Of a DNA stretch of 64,000 nt, positions 45,358 to 55,789 are shown piece after piece (the first letter of the stretch is position 1; each line of letters starts with the position of its first letter). The notes below the pieces were generated by a model, which saw only the letters and a list, made by a program, of their open reading frames with translations, was not told the DNA's origin and searched no databases. Location: contig OZ038508.1 of assembly GCA_964036315.1 (NCBI GenBank), forward strand, positions 49,258,024-49,322,023, in the 5' to 3' direction. The position numbers and the translations under genes were made by a program. This DNA comes from Acanthosepion esculentum (taxonomy: Eukaryota; Mollusca; Cephalopoda; Sepiida; Sepiidae).

Positions 45358-46161
45358 GAGGGTCATTCAGTAAATAAGGTGAATTCTTCGGTATAAGGAC
45401 TTCTAATACAGATAGAAGCTTACTTTTTAAAAAATTTTTCAACGTAGTCTCCCAGCACTGTCACACACTTTTCCCATCTGTGCACAAGCTTCCGTATTCC
45501 TACATCGTAAAAATCTTTGGACTGATGTCTCAGCCAGTCGCTCATAACACTTTTGACTTCATCTTCACTTTTAAACTTCGTGTCTCTCGTGAACGCTTTC
45601 AATGGAGCAAACAGGGGCAAGGTCTGGGCTGTAAGGGGGATGTGGGAGCAGTTTCCAGCCCAGCTCGTTGATGCTGCTGTGTGAGGCCTTGCGTTGTTAT
45701 GATGCAAGTTGACTCCTTCTGACTGATGACCCCTGCGTTCACCCTTCTGTCAGACTGAATAAGGTCATTGACTGATTCGATCACCTCAGGAGACCTAACT
45801 TCTGTAGGCCTCCCAGGCCTGTCTTCATCTTCAACACTACATCCTTCTTTAAACAATTTAGCCCACTTGTAGACAGTTTTTGGCTGAAACATGTGGCACC
45901 ATACAGTTGACATTCTCCTATGAATTTCAACTGGTTTGCACCCTTCAGCAACCAAAAACTTGATAACTGACCGCTTTTCAATCCTGGAGCATGCTTCTTG
46001 GTCGGCCATCTTTGTTAATCGCCAAAACTCACAAAGTTTTTTTTTAATCTGCAAAAGAAATTAAATCCATGTGAAAAAGAAGTAAAAAAAAAGTGTAAGC
46101 TTCTATCTGTATTAGAAGTCCTTATACGAAAAAAATTCACCCTATTTATTGAATGACACTC

Positions 46162-46162
<1 letters not shown>
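45357..46162 (-). mobile_element. mariner deletion derivative, copy 2 (806 bp)
   Basis: Ends CGAGGGTCATTCAGTAAATA and, on the other strand, CGAGTGTCATTCAATAAATA; both are set in TA tracts. Minus-strand coding remnants: MADQEACSRIEKRSVIKFLV at 46009, SVEDEDRPGRPTEVRSPEVI, then a direct jump at about 45735 to [17 protein letters not shown] and TKFKSEDEVKSVMSDWL and VTVLGDYVEKF. The jump is at the same place as in copy 1, followed by the same QKES sequence. Further small deletions are private to this copy. The catalytic core is lacking. Confidence 0.92.
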
Positions 46163-46228
<66 letters not shown>

Positions 46229-46250
46229 GAGGGAGAGAGAGAGAGAGAGG
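46163..46250. repeat. (TA)n(GA)n microsatellite
   Basis: TA run starting exactly at the mariner end, then a GA run. Confidence 0.95.
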
Positions 46251-46389
46251 GGTGGATTGAGATTAATGATTTGGATTTTTAAATATCGTATGTGACATGG
46301 GAACAATAAAACGAAAGATAGTTCCACCGACGAGATGAGCGAGAAAAGAAACTATTAGATTAGATCTTAGGGTTTCGTCTAGCTATTCT

Positions 46390-46610
46390 GACATTAAAAG
46401 CGATGAAGCTTCTTTGCCACTCTACAAGCACGCTTAAAAAAACCCTGAAGTCGAGATACCAGATCAAAACCGATAACATTGCAGACACTTCTTTGGATTT
46501 TGTCGAGAATCTCTGGATATATTGAAGGAGATCCTATATATTGCAGGGGATAAGATATAACAACGATTTTCAATGTACGGTGTAAACATAAAAAGGACAG
46601 TAGCTGATCA
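46390..46610 (-). mobile_element. LINE fragment (family A)
   Basis: The minus reading 46600-46400 gives ILDKIQRSVCNVIGFDLVSR, LQGFFKRACRVAKK, equivalent to LLDKIQKRVCNVIGPDL..LQSLSHRRAVA at 16 kb. The remainder is absent. Confidence 0.75.
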
Positions 46611-47025
46611 ACGGGCAGGAATGAATTACGCAGATCTAATTGAAGTCCATCTGCTCTAGCCTCGCAAAGACAGCAGAACTGCACCACATGGACTCGTTGG
46701 TACGTAGGTATGCGCGTGGTGAGTGGATAGCAGTTCAGAGTGAGAAATTTCAGGCACTTACGCGCAAAAAACATATTGATATGATTCAATCTTTTCTCCC
46801 CACCCTTCTATCGGGTAAATAGTAGAGATTGTATCAGGAAAAATCATTGTTATATCCAAAACAATTTAATGCAATATTCAGTGGCAAAGTTAGAATTATT
46901 CTTTGATTGGAGAATAAGCCGAAATATACAAATCGATCAATCAATCCCTATACCACGTCTCATCGCCGCAATTTTCAGATGATGAGAGTAAGGATTCCTT
47001 AAAAATCGCCATAATTTTTCTTCCT

Positions 47026-47032
<7 letters not shown>
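46611..47032. other. Unassigned stretch
   Basis: The open minus frame continues from the LINE fragment to 46789 but its residues are not recognised. Nothing else seen. Confidence 0.35.
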
Positions 47033-47097
<65 letters not shown>

Positions 47098-47238
47098 GAG
47101 AGAGAGAGAAAGATAGATAGATAGATAGATGGAAAAACAGTTCGAGATAAGTATATATCAACAAAATGAAACAGACAGACAGATATATAGAAAAATAGAT
47201 AATGAAAAAACATAGATAGATAGATAGATAGAACTAGA

Positions 47239-47304
<66 letters not shown>

Positions 47305-47570
47305 GATATATGAAGAAACTGAGAAAGAAAGAAAGAAAGAACAGTTCGATATAAGTACTTATGTACAAAATAAAACAGATATATAGAAAATGGATAATAA
47401 AAAAAAACTCAGATAGATAGATAGATAGACGGGAAAACTGGAGGAAAAGATATATATAAGATACATTTTTTTAAAAATCTCAGAGTAATATGAAAAGTTG
47501 AAGATATATATATATATATATATAGAAACTGACATAGATAGATAGATAGATAGATAGGCAGGCAGGCAGG
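47033..47570. repeat. (TA)n, (GA)n and (GATA)n cluster with two S-type linkers
   Basis: The linker starting AACAGTTCGAGATAAGTATA (47130-47222) and its second form AACAGTTCGATATAAGTACT (47338-47415) correspond to the first 80 bases of segment S at 40480 and 49325. TA runs at 47033-47064, 47238-47300 and 47503-47523. Confidence 0.9.
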
Positions 47571-47576
47571 CAAAGT

Positions 47577-47853
47577 TTTATTCAGGTAACCTTACAAAGT
47601 TCGTTGTAATCATATTTTGTTTTGATTCTTTGTGATTCCTACAGACTACAAAGTTCGATTAGTTTCTTTGACCACACTTTCATTTGTTGTAGCGAGCGTC
47701 CTGTTTAAAGAGTAGACCGCGTACACCAATATCTTTGAAAAGCTGCCGAGAAAGTTGAAAGTTATCAATGTGCTCCTTGCAGAAAGAACTGACACAAATG
47801 TATTCATTAGGTCTCTTGGGTCTCCAAGTCAAGAAAACGACCTGTTTTCTCAA
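47577..47853 (-). other. Terminal-exon-like open stretch with poly-A signal (weak candidate)
   Basis: On the minus strand TTAATGTCTACAG, a possible splice acceptor, ends at 47854. A 57-codon open stretch follows: LRKQVVFLTWRPKRPNEYIC, then VSSFCKEHIDNFQLSRQLFK, then DIGVRGLLFKQDARYNK and a stop at 47680-47682. AATAAA lies 98-103 bases downstream (47577-47582 on the plus strand as TTTATT). The combination fits a last exon with 3' UTR. I recognise no domain. It may equally be a transposase remnant, as DNF-like motifs occur in piggyBac proteins. Confidence 0.25.
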
Positions 47854-48143
47854 CTGTAGACATTAAGTATGTATAGTAATCTTGGTACATTACGCGCCCA
47901 TTGTAATGACTGTTGATTGTGTACATATAATATGTTCATGCATTATGTCTCTATAATGATATTCATATATTGTCCCTGTATAGTAAAATATATATATTAT
48001 ATTCGCTTAATAAGTTTCTATCCATGTTTTTATACTGCCCATTCCTCACTGTCTTGTCTTGATATAGTGCAAAAGCGTCGACGTGGTCTTGTTAGTGATG
48101 AATATTGTTCAACAATGAAACCCCTTTCTGCCATTCACAGGTA
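47854..48143. other. Unassigned stretch
   Basis: Nothing recognised. Confidence 0.4.
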
Positions 48144-48532
48144 ACAGGTTGGTGCAAAAGTAATGTCCGATTTTTGCAAGAAAGCTTTAGATAATGCTTA
48201 TAAAATGTGTGCTTCTCGTTATAATTAAAGAATAACACAGTAATTTATACCGTTATCTTTCAGGTGATGAAAATATTTTTCTTAATCTTCAGCAATATTC
48301 GCATCCATATTTGTACCATCTAAAGATCACATACGATATATCTTCTTGTATGAGTTTCATAAAGATGTCAACGCAAGGGAAGCTGCAAAGTCTATTCAGA
48401 GGGCTTATAGAGATGACTCAGTGACGGAAAAATGTTACAGGAGGTGGTTTTTTTTCCCGTTTCCGAAGTGGGTATTTCAGTTTGAGCAAAAAGAAAGTCG
48501 TCTAGAATAACTTGATTCCAAAGAGTAAGGAA
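48144..48532 (+). mobile_element. mariner (second type), 5' part
   Basis: Starts with inverted repeat TTGGTGCAAAAGTAATGTCC (from 48149) after TA at 48142-48143. A plus reading from about 48318 gives IRYIFLYEFHKDVNAREAAK and SIQRAYRDDSVTEKCYRRWF, the start of a mariner transposase (helix-turn-helix with R..W.F). The frame then meets a T run and PFPKWVFQFEQKESRLE. The element is interrupted after 48532 and resumes at 50762. Confidence 0.88.
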
Positions 48533-48537
48533 CCTAA

Positions 48538-48601
<64 letters not shown>

Positions 48602-48613
48602 GAACATGCTCAC

Positions 48614-48663
<50 letters not shown>

Positions 48664-48675
48664 GAACATGCTCAC

Positions 48676-48717
<42 letters not shown>

Positions 48718-48740
48718 GAACATGCTCACAGATAGATAGC

Positions 48741-48775
<35 letters not shown>

Positions 48776-48787
48776 GAACATGCTCAC

Positions 48788-48846
<59 letters not shown>

Positions 48847-48859
48847 GAACTAATTGCAC

Positions 48860-48914
<55 letters not shown>

Positions 48915-48937
48915 GAACATGCTCACAGATAGATAGC

Positions 48938-48975
<38 letters not shown>

Positions 48976-48992
48976 TATAGGAACATGCTCAC

Positions 48993-49046
<54 letters not shown>

Positions 49047-49116
49047 GAACATGCTCACAGATAGATAGATAGATAAATAGATATATAGATAGATAGATAG
49101 ATAGGAACATGCTCAC

Positions 49117-49154
<38 letters not shown>

Positions 49155-49184
49155 GAACATGCTCACAGATAGATAGATAGATAT

Positions 49185-49248
<64 letters not shown>

Positions 49249-49324
49249 GAACATGCTCACAGATAGGTAGATAGATAGATAGATAGATAAAGACAGACTG
49301 AAATAGCTATCTAGCTAGATACAT
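48533..49324. repeat. Compound (GATA)n array with 'GGAACATGCTCACA' spacers
   Basis: GATA blocks are separated by the 14-mer GGAACATGCTCACA at 48601, 48663, 48717, 48775, 48914, 48980, 49046, 49104, 49154 and 49248 (an eleventh is at 49435). Block lengths between spacers vary from about 9 to 24 units; one block instead holds AATGAACTAATTGCACTA. Confidence 0.97.
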
Positions 49325-49447
49325 AGATAGAAACAGTTTCAGATAAGTACATATGAAAAAACTGAAATAGGCAGATATAAAGACAAATAGATAATGAAAA
49401 ACTCAGGATAGATAGATAGATAGATAGATAGATAGGAACATGCTCAC

Positions 49448-49506
<59 letters not shown>

Positions 49507-50690
49507 AAGAATATCCTTGCCAGAATATAGCCTTCGTTGATAGATCTACATCTCTGTCATTTCGAGTCTCTTCTTCGTGTTTCGAGGAAATTGCCACCAA
49601 CTTTTACTTTCATATGTGCGATTAGATACCAAATATTTGTTCCGCCCTCTTTGCTTTGTGTCGAACCATATCTTACTTTGTCTTAATTCCTTACTTTCTG
49701 AAAGGCATCTTCCTCTTAACCTCCTCATCTTCCATCAATTTAACTATTTTCAATTTATATACAGCTTCGTTTGTTTATTTGCCTTCAGCGCTTTTTATTC
49801 AAATAACAGTTTTCCAACGAATATTTATCTAATCAGTTTGTTCCTTTTTTTTTAAATTAATTAGATGCACACATGTATACAGGTGGCTGCAAAAGTAGGT
49901 ATACAGTAATAATTATACCCGTATTACCGTTTTAATTTATAATAGTGTTTCATGGATTTATTTAATGGTAGAATTCATTTAATTCATTAAAATCATTTTT
50001 ATTATTTTTATATTTCTTTATTATAATACATTCTTTATCATTTCTATTTTTTTTAATCAGCAATAATAATAGATATTTTACAAGTAAAGTAAGTTTTACA
50101 AGTAAAGTATGTTTTGCAGGTTAGGTGGAAACTTGAGGATTGCTGGTAATTTAACGGACGTGGAGGGCGAATAGATTTTGAAACACAACCGGCTCGGTAA
50201 TATTATTTATATATTTGTCTAATCAATACAATAGTTTCTGTACACATGTATGTATGTATGCATATATGTATATACGTTCAATTTCAGATATAACTAAAAT
50301 ATATCTGTAATAAAGACAGTATGAACAAAGACAAAAGGAAAACTTCTTAGCCGACGCATTTCTTCCTCTCCATGACTTTATCAAGGCAAATGCAAGGATT
50401 TTATTTTGCAACAAATATTTATAAACAAAAGTAAAATATTATTTTTTCAAAATTTCTAAATTCATGAACGCTCATAAATATTTATCAGGCTAGCGGACAA
50501 GTTGGGCTAAATTATGGAGAGCACTAAGTGATATAATTTATTGTAAAATAAACAAAATCAGTGAATGTTGCTGTTGTTTTTTATTATTATAATTAACAAT
50601 TTTATATTATTTTAAGTTAGGATTAAGTATGTATCATATATTTTAAATATAAGATTTTGAATTTAACCGTTTAAATCTTTTTGTCATTTA
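49325..50690. repeat. Duplicated segment S, copy 2 (inside a mariner)
   Basis: Matches 40480-41790 along its length with few substitutions. It includes the linker AAACAGTTTCAGATAAGTAC, an internal GATA array (49410-49505), and the AT-rich 1.2-kb part. About 20 bases near 50100 are repeated (AAGTAAAGTATGTTTT type). Confidence 0.93.
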
Positions 50691-50761
50691 AGTAAAATGT
50701 TATTTTTTTTTTTAATAAGCAGTAATAATAGATATTTTGTAGGTAAAGTTTGTTTTGCAGG
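50691..50761. repeat. Right edge of the insertion: partial repeat of segment S
   Basis: TTTTTAATAAGCAGTAATAA, TAGATATTTTGTAGGTAAAG and TTTGTTTTGCAG repeat an internal part of segment S (about 50050-50119). Mariner sequence resumes directly after it. Confidence 0.75.
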
Positions 50762-51633
50762 TCGTCCAGAATAACTGGATTCCGAAGAGTCGGAAGCTGT
50801 TTTTACAGACGATCCCATCATTACCTCCAAGACAACTGTGCAATTTAACATAGACCATAGAACCCAGCTACGCAAATTAAAAAGGATAGGAAAGGTTTCA
50901 ATTGTTGGGAAATAGTTCCCACTGGAAATGTCTACAGAGAATCTGTAACTTCTTGTTGTGAATTACTGCTTTCACAACACCTTCAGGCGCCATTGTTTGG
51001 TAGGCTGGTTACGGGTGATGAGAATTAGATCCTTACAACGCCGCCGACGTGGATCAGTGGAGGAGAAAGATCAGTTCAACAACCAAGAGGAGGACTTCAT
51101 CTGAAAGAAGATCATGTTGAGTGTGTATGGTGGGATATTGAATGAATTGTCCATTACAAACTCTGAAAAACAAGCAAATGATTACAGCTAATCTGTACTG
51201 TGACCAACGTCGTCATTTGAAAATAGCTTGGAACCAAAAGCAACCTTCCTCAGTGAACAGAAATGGTGTCATCATCCATCTTGATAATGCTCGTCCTGAC
51301 ACAGCTTGGTTCACGAAAAATATTTTTGAACTGCCTTTTTTGGGAAATATTTCTTTATCCACCATATTTACCTGCCTTTGCTCCTTCTGATAATCGCTTG
51401 TTATCGGGGACTACAGAACCATTTGCATAGTCTTTAAAATGAGTTGGATTCATATTTTCATCATAAAATCTAAAGATTTTTTCAGGCGTGGCATTTATAA
51501 GCTTCTTGACAGATGGTAGAATATTCTAGTATGCAAAGGAGGTTATGTTAGAGAATAAATATTTTCTAAATATTGGCTTTTTCATTTTGATATATAGACC
51601 TTGAAATCGGACATTACTTTTGCACCAATCTGT
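50762..51633 (+). mobile_element. mariner (second type), 3' part
   Basis: Opens with GTCGTCCAGAATAACTGGAT, a diverged copy of 48497-48532. It then continues the transposase in broken frames: FTDDPIITSKTTVQFNIDHR near 50800, WWDIE-type near 51130, and NGVIIHLDNARPDTAWF at 51262-51312 with the second catalytic aspartate of mariner (H.DNARPH). It ends with the inverted repeat, minus strand TTGGTGCAAAAGTAATGTCC, followed by TA at 51634-51635. Many stops; dead. Confidence 0.88.
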
Positions 51634-51639
51634 TAGAAC

Positions 51640-51850
51640 GCGCCAAGACATAGACACCCTCGTGAACCGCCATCACCCCCTTTGTATTCCATTAGTGAGA
51701 TATAAGTTCCACTTGCGCAGATTCTTCTCACCATCAGCTATTTTGTGGAACCGACTCTCAAATGGATACTTTCCCGACCATCTCAATCTCAACCTGTTCA
51801 TGTCTCGGGTTAACATCTATCTTACCGATATGTTATCATAAAATTTGCCT
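51640..51850 (+). mobile_element. LINE C-terminal fragment (family C)
   Basis: Frame 51620-51841: NRHHPLCIPLVRYKFHLRRF, FSPSAILWNRLSNGYFPDHL, NLNLFMSRVNIYLTD and stop. It has the same layout as 25760-26190 and begins just outside the mariner right end. Confidence 0.82.
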
Positions 51851-51984
51851 CTAACTCTTAATGTGTAAGTCTTACCCAGTAACCCTTAATCTCGATTGTC
51901 TCTTCAGTGAATATTATTGTAAACGAAATATACGTAGACTTCTTTCTTTCTTTTTATGAGCCATCTCCTTTCGAGGTGGAGGCG

Positions 51985-52225
51985 GTCATGGCTCTCCACG
52001 TCTCTCTATCCCTTGCAGCTCGCAGCAAGCTCCTTCCCTCTGCTTTCTCTCCTAGACAACGTTCTGTCATCCAGCTGCTCAGCCTCGTCAGATGCGTCAC
52101 GCGCTGCTTTCCCTAGTCTCTCTTTCCCTCTATTCGACCCGTGAATATCAGATTCTCCAGGCCATCCTTCCTCATTATGTGTCCCAGAAACTTCAGCTGC
52201 CTCTTCCTGATGATAAGTAATGTTC
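51985..52225 (-). mobile_element. LINE fragment (family B)
   Basis: Plus-strand blocks GGCTCTCCACGTCTCTCTAT, CCCGTGAATATCAGATTCTC and TGTGTCCCAGAAACTTCAGC match the other family B copies in the same order. It is richer in GC than the others and possibly younger. Confidence 0.65.
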
Positions 52226-52954
52226 ATATATTATGTACGTATTCCGTTGTCAGGTATCTTCACTGAAAACGAAGGGAAGAAGGGGTCGAAGATGTTCATG
52301 TTAGAGGGGAGAAGGCACCAGGTTCCGGGGATTCCATTCCTGTGTCAAACACCTTCCTTAATGGACTAACAGGTGAAATGTCGGTGTAATATCGACGCCA
52401 GCGTGTCAGTGGTCGCTAGGACTGGGCAGTTTTTTTCTCCATCGCTTATATGCGTATACATGCAAATGGGTACTCCACATTGATAAAAGACAGTGTGTCA
52501 GGTAAATAACAAAATGCCCATTTTCGTCTACTTGGCACTTCATCGTTGTATATCTGAAAAAGAGATAAAATTCAATGAAATTTATTAAAGAAAATAATAA
52601 AAAGTTCTCGCTCCTTCTCAGTATTAGATATTTAACTCTTGTTTCCTGTTTCCGCCGAGTTTTCCGGTTCAGTCTAAAGTCTTCTTCAACTCTATACTTC
52701 TAACGTCTCCGCCTAAACTCTGACATTTTAGTCGCCAATTATGTTCCCTCGTCAATATGAATAGATATGTTCATCTATCACCATGTTCTCCCTGGTCTTT
52801 TGAACGAGAGTAACGACTTATCCCTTGTTCACAGTTTAACAGAACTGGTACATACTAACCCCAAAACCATGGAAAGTGGGGGCCTATGGGCAATACTTTG
52901 TGACCCTCGCTGTCTTATCAACAATTGCTTTATTCTGTCTACGTTTATATGTGT
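52226..52954. other. Unassigned stretch
   Basis: No feature recognised. TAGTCGCCAATTATG at about 52730 is reminiscent of the Gypsy leader edge but is too short to call. Confidence 0.4.
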
Positions 52955-53460
52955 TACAAATTGAATTAAACACAACTATGGAAAGATGAAATATTTTTGA
53001 CATTATTTTGAGGTTTTTTTTATTTTTTCGTCCAGTTCTGTGAATTTTGTTTTACTCATCCTAAATCTAAAGAAACACTTTATAAAATTAAATAATTTTT
53101 ATCCATATTTTTAATGTCTACAAATTATTGTTTTAACAAGAAAAATATCAAGTTGATAATGAATATTGTCGCAAAACATTTATTTAAGATGTAATGATCT
53201 ATTATGACTTGTCTCCAGTTTATATTTAGTTACATTGTGTTTATTTTCAATTTTTCAAATTGAAATCTTCACCTATATTAAATATGATCCATTATTGTTC
53301 ATAATTAGGTTACAATAAAATTTCTATTTTATACGAATACTACCTTATGAAAATTGAGATGTAGTAGAGGGGGCGTATCGTAGATTTGGAGGCGTATTAT
53401 AGATCGGGGGCGTATAATGCTTGGGGTCTCAGAGACCCTTTCGCCGGCCTTGCTTTTTAA
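52955..53460 (+). repeat. Dispersed repeat family X, copy 2
   Basis: Colinear with 17259-17735 and in the same orientation, ending GAGACCCTTTCGCCGGCCTT against CACAAAGCCCTTGCACCGGT in the first copy. Confidence 0.65.
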
Positions 53461-53488
53461 GATTGGGTTTTTCAGTCCCTTCTAAAAC

Positions 53489-54050
53489 AGGGGCGTTCAA
53501 TATATTTCCTTTGAGGGCCACTTTCAAAATTTTAATTGATAAAGAGAGCCAGTCAAACTCCAAAAATATAACATTTGACACATAACATACATTGTTAAAT
53601 TATTGTTAAAAACTGACTTTAACAACAATTTGTATAGATGTATTTTCATATTTTTATTAAAGAAATAAACATGAGAATACATCATTTTATTAATGTGAAA
53701 CCTGATATGTTTGTCTTTGCACAACCTTTCAATGTCAGCTTTAATGGAAACACGTAGCTGACTAACCAAATTATCAGCAGTAAGCCAACTTCGGTATTTG
53801 GCTTTTAGAAGCTTCATCCTTGAAAAAAAAACTGTTCACAGCAGTATGTGCTTCCAAAAAGTGAGACCATTTTAATGGCATGTTGTGTCAACTTTGAATA
53901 TTTTACACCTACATACTTCGAATAAAATGTCACCAAGACATGCTCACTGTACGCTGTCTTCAATTCCATATCTAACTGCAAATCAATAAGCTCAATTTGA
54001 TAGCAGACAGTACCGTCTTCAGTTGTTGTTTCAAATGGTCGAGCAAACAG
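53489..54050 (-). mobile_element. hAT transposon C-terminal part
   Basis: On the plus strand CAGGGGCGTTCAATATATTT at 53489 has the form of a hAT terminal repeat. Minus-strand readings upstream of it give, in order, LFARPFETTTEDGTVCYQIE, LIDLQLDMELKTAYSEHVLV, FGSTYCCEQFFF and, from 53817, MKLLKAKYRSWLTADNLVSQ then LRVSIKADIERLC. This is the hAT C-terminal dimerisation region (STY.CEQ.FS.MK..K.KYR..L.D..L...LR). One frameshift separates the last two parts. Confidence 0.85.
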
Positions 54051-54433
54051 TTTCTTTTAAGCATATCACCCCAGACAAAGCGGGAGTGCCACTAGCACGC
54101 AAAGTGTTACAGTGAGTGAGAGCAAGGTTAAAGAGGGGTGTTTGAGGAAAGGATAAAGAGAAGAACGGGTATCAAGATCAAGGCATCAGAAGATGTCGAG
54201 TGACATTACATTTGAATATTCGGAGATTATAGCTATTAGAGAAGCAAGTAAGCGGAAGGGAGTTCCAGTGTCGGGAAGTGTGAGATAAGAAGTTGTTGGG
54301 GTAGAAGAGACGGCTACATGTAACCTTTTGACAGTGAAAGGGTGGGACCGAGATGCCAACCTAGTACCACGCTCAAATTCATGCAGTTTGTGTACTAGTG
54401 AAAGTAGCTCGCTAAAACGCCACCACATCATTC
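54051..54433 (-). mobile_element. LINE fragment (family A) inserted in the hAT element
   Basis: The minus frame 54437-54186 reads MWWRFSELLSLVHKLHEFER, TRLASRSHPFTVKRLHVAVS, then PDTGTPFRLLASLI in a shifted phase. The 3' end is GTCTGGGGTGATATGC plus TTAAAAGAAA at about 54070-54053, the same type of end as at 16.7 kb. It is flanked by two copies of a 108-bp hAT segment. Confidence 0.82.
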
Positions 54434-54725
54434 TCACTGCATGTTCTCCTCAAGTCAATATCTGACTGCAAATAAATAAGCCCCATTTGATAGCCGCCAG
54501 CACTGCCTTCAGCTACTGCTTCAAGTGGCTGGGCAAACAATTATAAATCGTTTTCGTATTTTCTGAAATCGACAAACTTGTTGGCGAATTCTTCTCATAG
54601 TTTTGGAATACTTACAACATATTTTGTACGAGTGAGATCAGGGATCACAGCTTTTCTTGCTTCCAGACAAGGGAAATTGGCACACGTGGCTTTATTCAAT
54701 TTTAATCGTAAAAGAAACAATTTCT
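54434..54725 (-). mobile_element. hAT transposon, part upstream of the LINE insertion
   Basis: Minus-strand readings: CANFPCLEARKAVIPDL, YVVSIPKL, EEFANKFVDFRKYENDL, LFAQPLEAVAEGSAGGYQMG and LIYLQSDIDLRRTCSE. This is the segment that precedes the C-terminal region in hAT transposases. The last 107 bases repeat 53943-54050 at about 77% identity. Confidence 0.8.
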
Positions 54726-54734
54726 TTCATATCA

Positions 54735-55275
54735 ACCATTCGCCCTTGCATAGAGTGTTGCGGTCATATATGATCTGGAGCCCCTTCTGTTTGTCGCAAG
54801 GTCCTTGATAAAACCGAGAGACGGATATGCAATGTAATTGGCCCTGATCTGGCATCTCGTCTGCAGTCGCTCTCTCACAGACGTGCCTCCCTCTATCTTT
54901 TTTTACAAATACTTTCATGGTAACTGCTCAGATGAGCTGCTTTCGCTGGTTCCCAGACTTCATGAATGTAAGCGTTCTACTAGGCTGGCATCTCGCCCTC
55001 ACCCTTTCACTGTCGAAACTGTTAAATATAGCCGTCTTTTCTACTGCAATAGCTTCATGTCTCGCACTTCTCACCCGTGGAACTCCTTCCCCATTTCCTG
55101 TTTCCCTGATAGCTATAATCTCCAACTATTGATATGTAATGTCATTCGACGTCTCCAGATGCCTTGATCTATCCCCTATCCTTCTCCTCATCCTTTCCTC
55201 TATCACTCCTATTTGCTCTCGCTCCAACTCTCTGTAACCCTTTGGGATGAAACGCTTAAAATTTTTTTTTTAAAG
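54735..55275 (+). mobile_element. 5'-truncated LINE (family A), 3' end
   Basis: Pieces in two frames: SYMIWSPFCLSQGP, FYKYFHGNCSDELLSLVPRL, STRLASRPHPFTVETVKYSR and SRTSHPWNSFPISCFPDSYN. Then a 3' UTR ends GGGATGAAACGCTTAAAATT with T-rich sequence. It is highly similar to 15930-16710. Confidence 0.87.
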
Positions 55276-55789
55276 CTTGTTTACCAATTGACCGTTACAC
55301 CGAGAGAAAATAAAAGCTAAAAGAAAACATAAAACATTATGGTAAAATTATTTTGCATACTAATTTAAATAACCCTGGATACAATGAAAAAATATCTGAC
55401 AAGACATTATAATTCTGTTTGTATATTGTATAACTATCATAATGTTCATATATTGCATACGTATAGTAATGTCTGTTCATTATATACAGAAATAATGTTC
55501 ATATATTTAGTATGTATTATAATGTTCGTATTTCTGTAATTCCAGTAATGATTGTATATTATATTCATTTATTTAAGTACTACTTGTGAAGCTTCTTCTC
55601 AAAATATATATAGCAATTTAGAAAATAGTTCAAGACTGAATTAAGAGTTACTTGTTGAATTTTATTCATACTATCTCTAAATGAAGCTGCGTGATGGTTC
55701 CCTTCCTTTTATAGCACCAGAAAATACGTAACTGCTACCGCAATGATATATCTTTTAAAAAAGTTAAACCGAACCAAGTCTAGAGTGTT
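55276..55789. other. Unassigned AT-rich stretch
   Basis: At 55410-55570 a loose unit ATAATGTTCATATATT recurs four times. Otherwise nothing recognised. Confidence 0.4.

Noticed and set aside
48601..49448. GGAACATGCTCACA spacers with GATA blocks as a CRISPR-like or origin array
   Set aside because: The blocks between are a simple tetranucleotide of varying length; this is a compound satellite.
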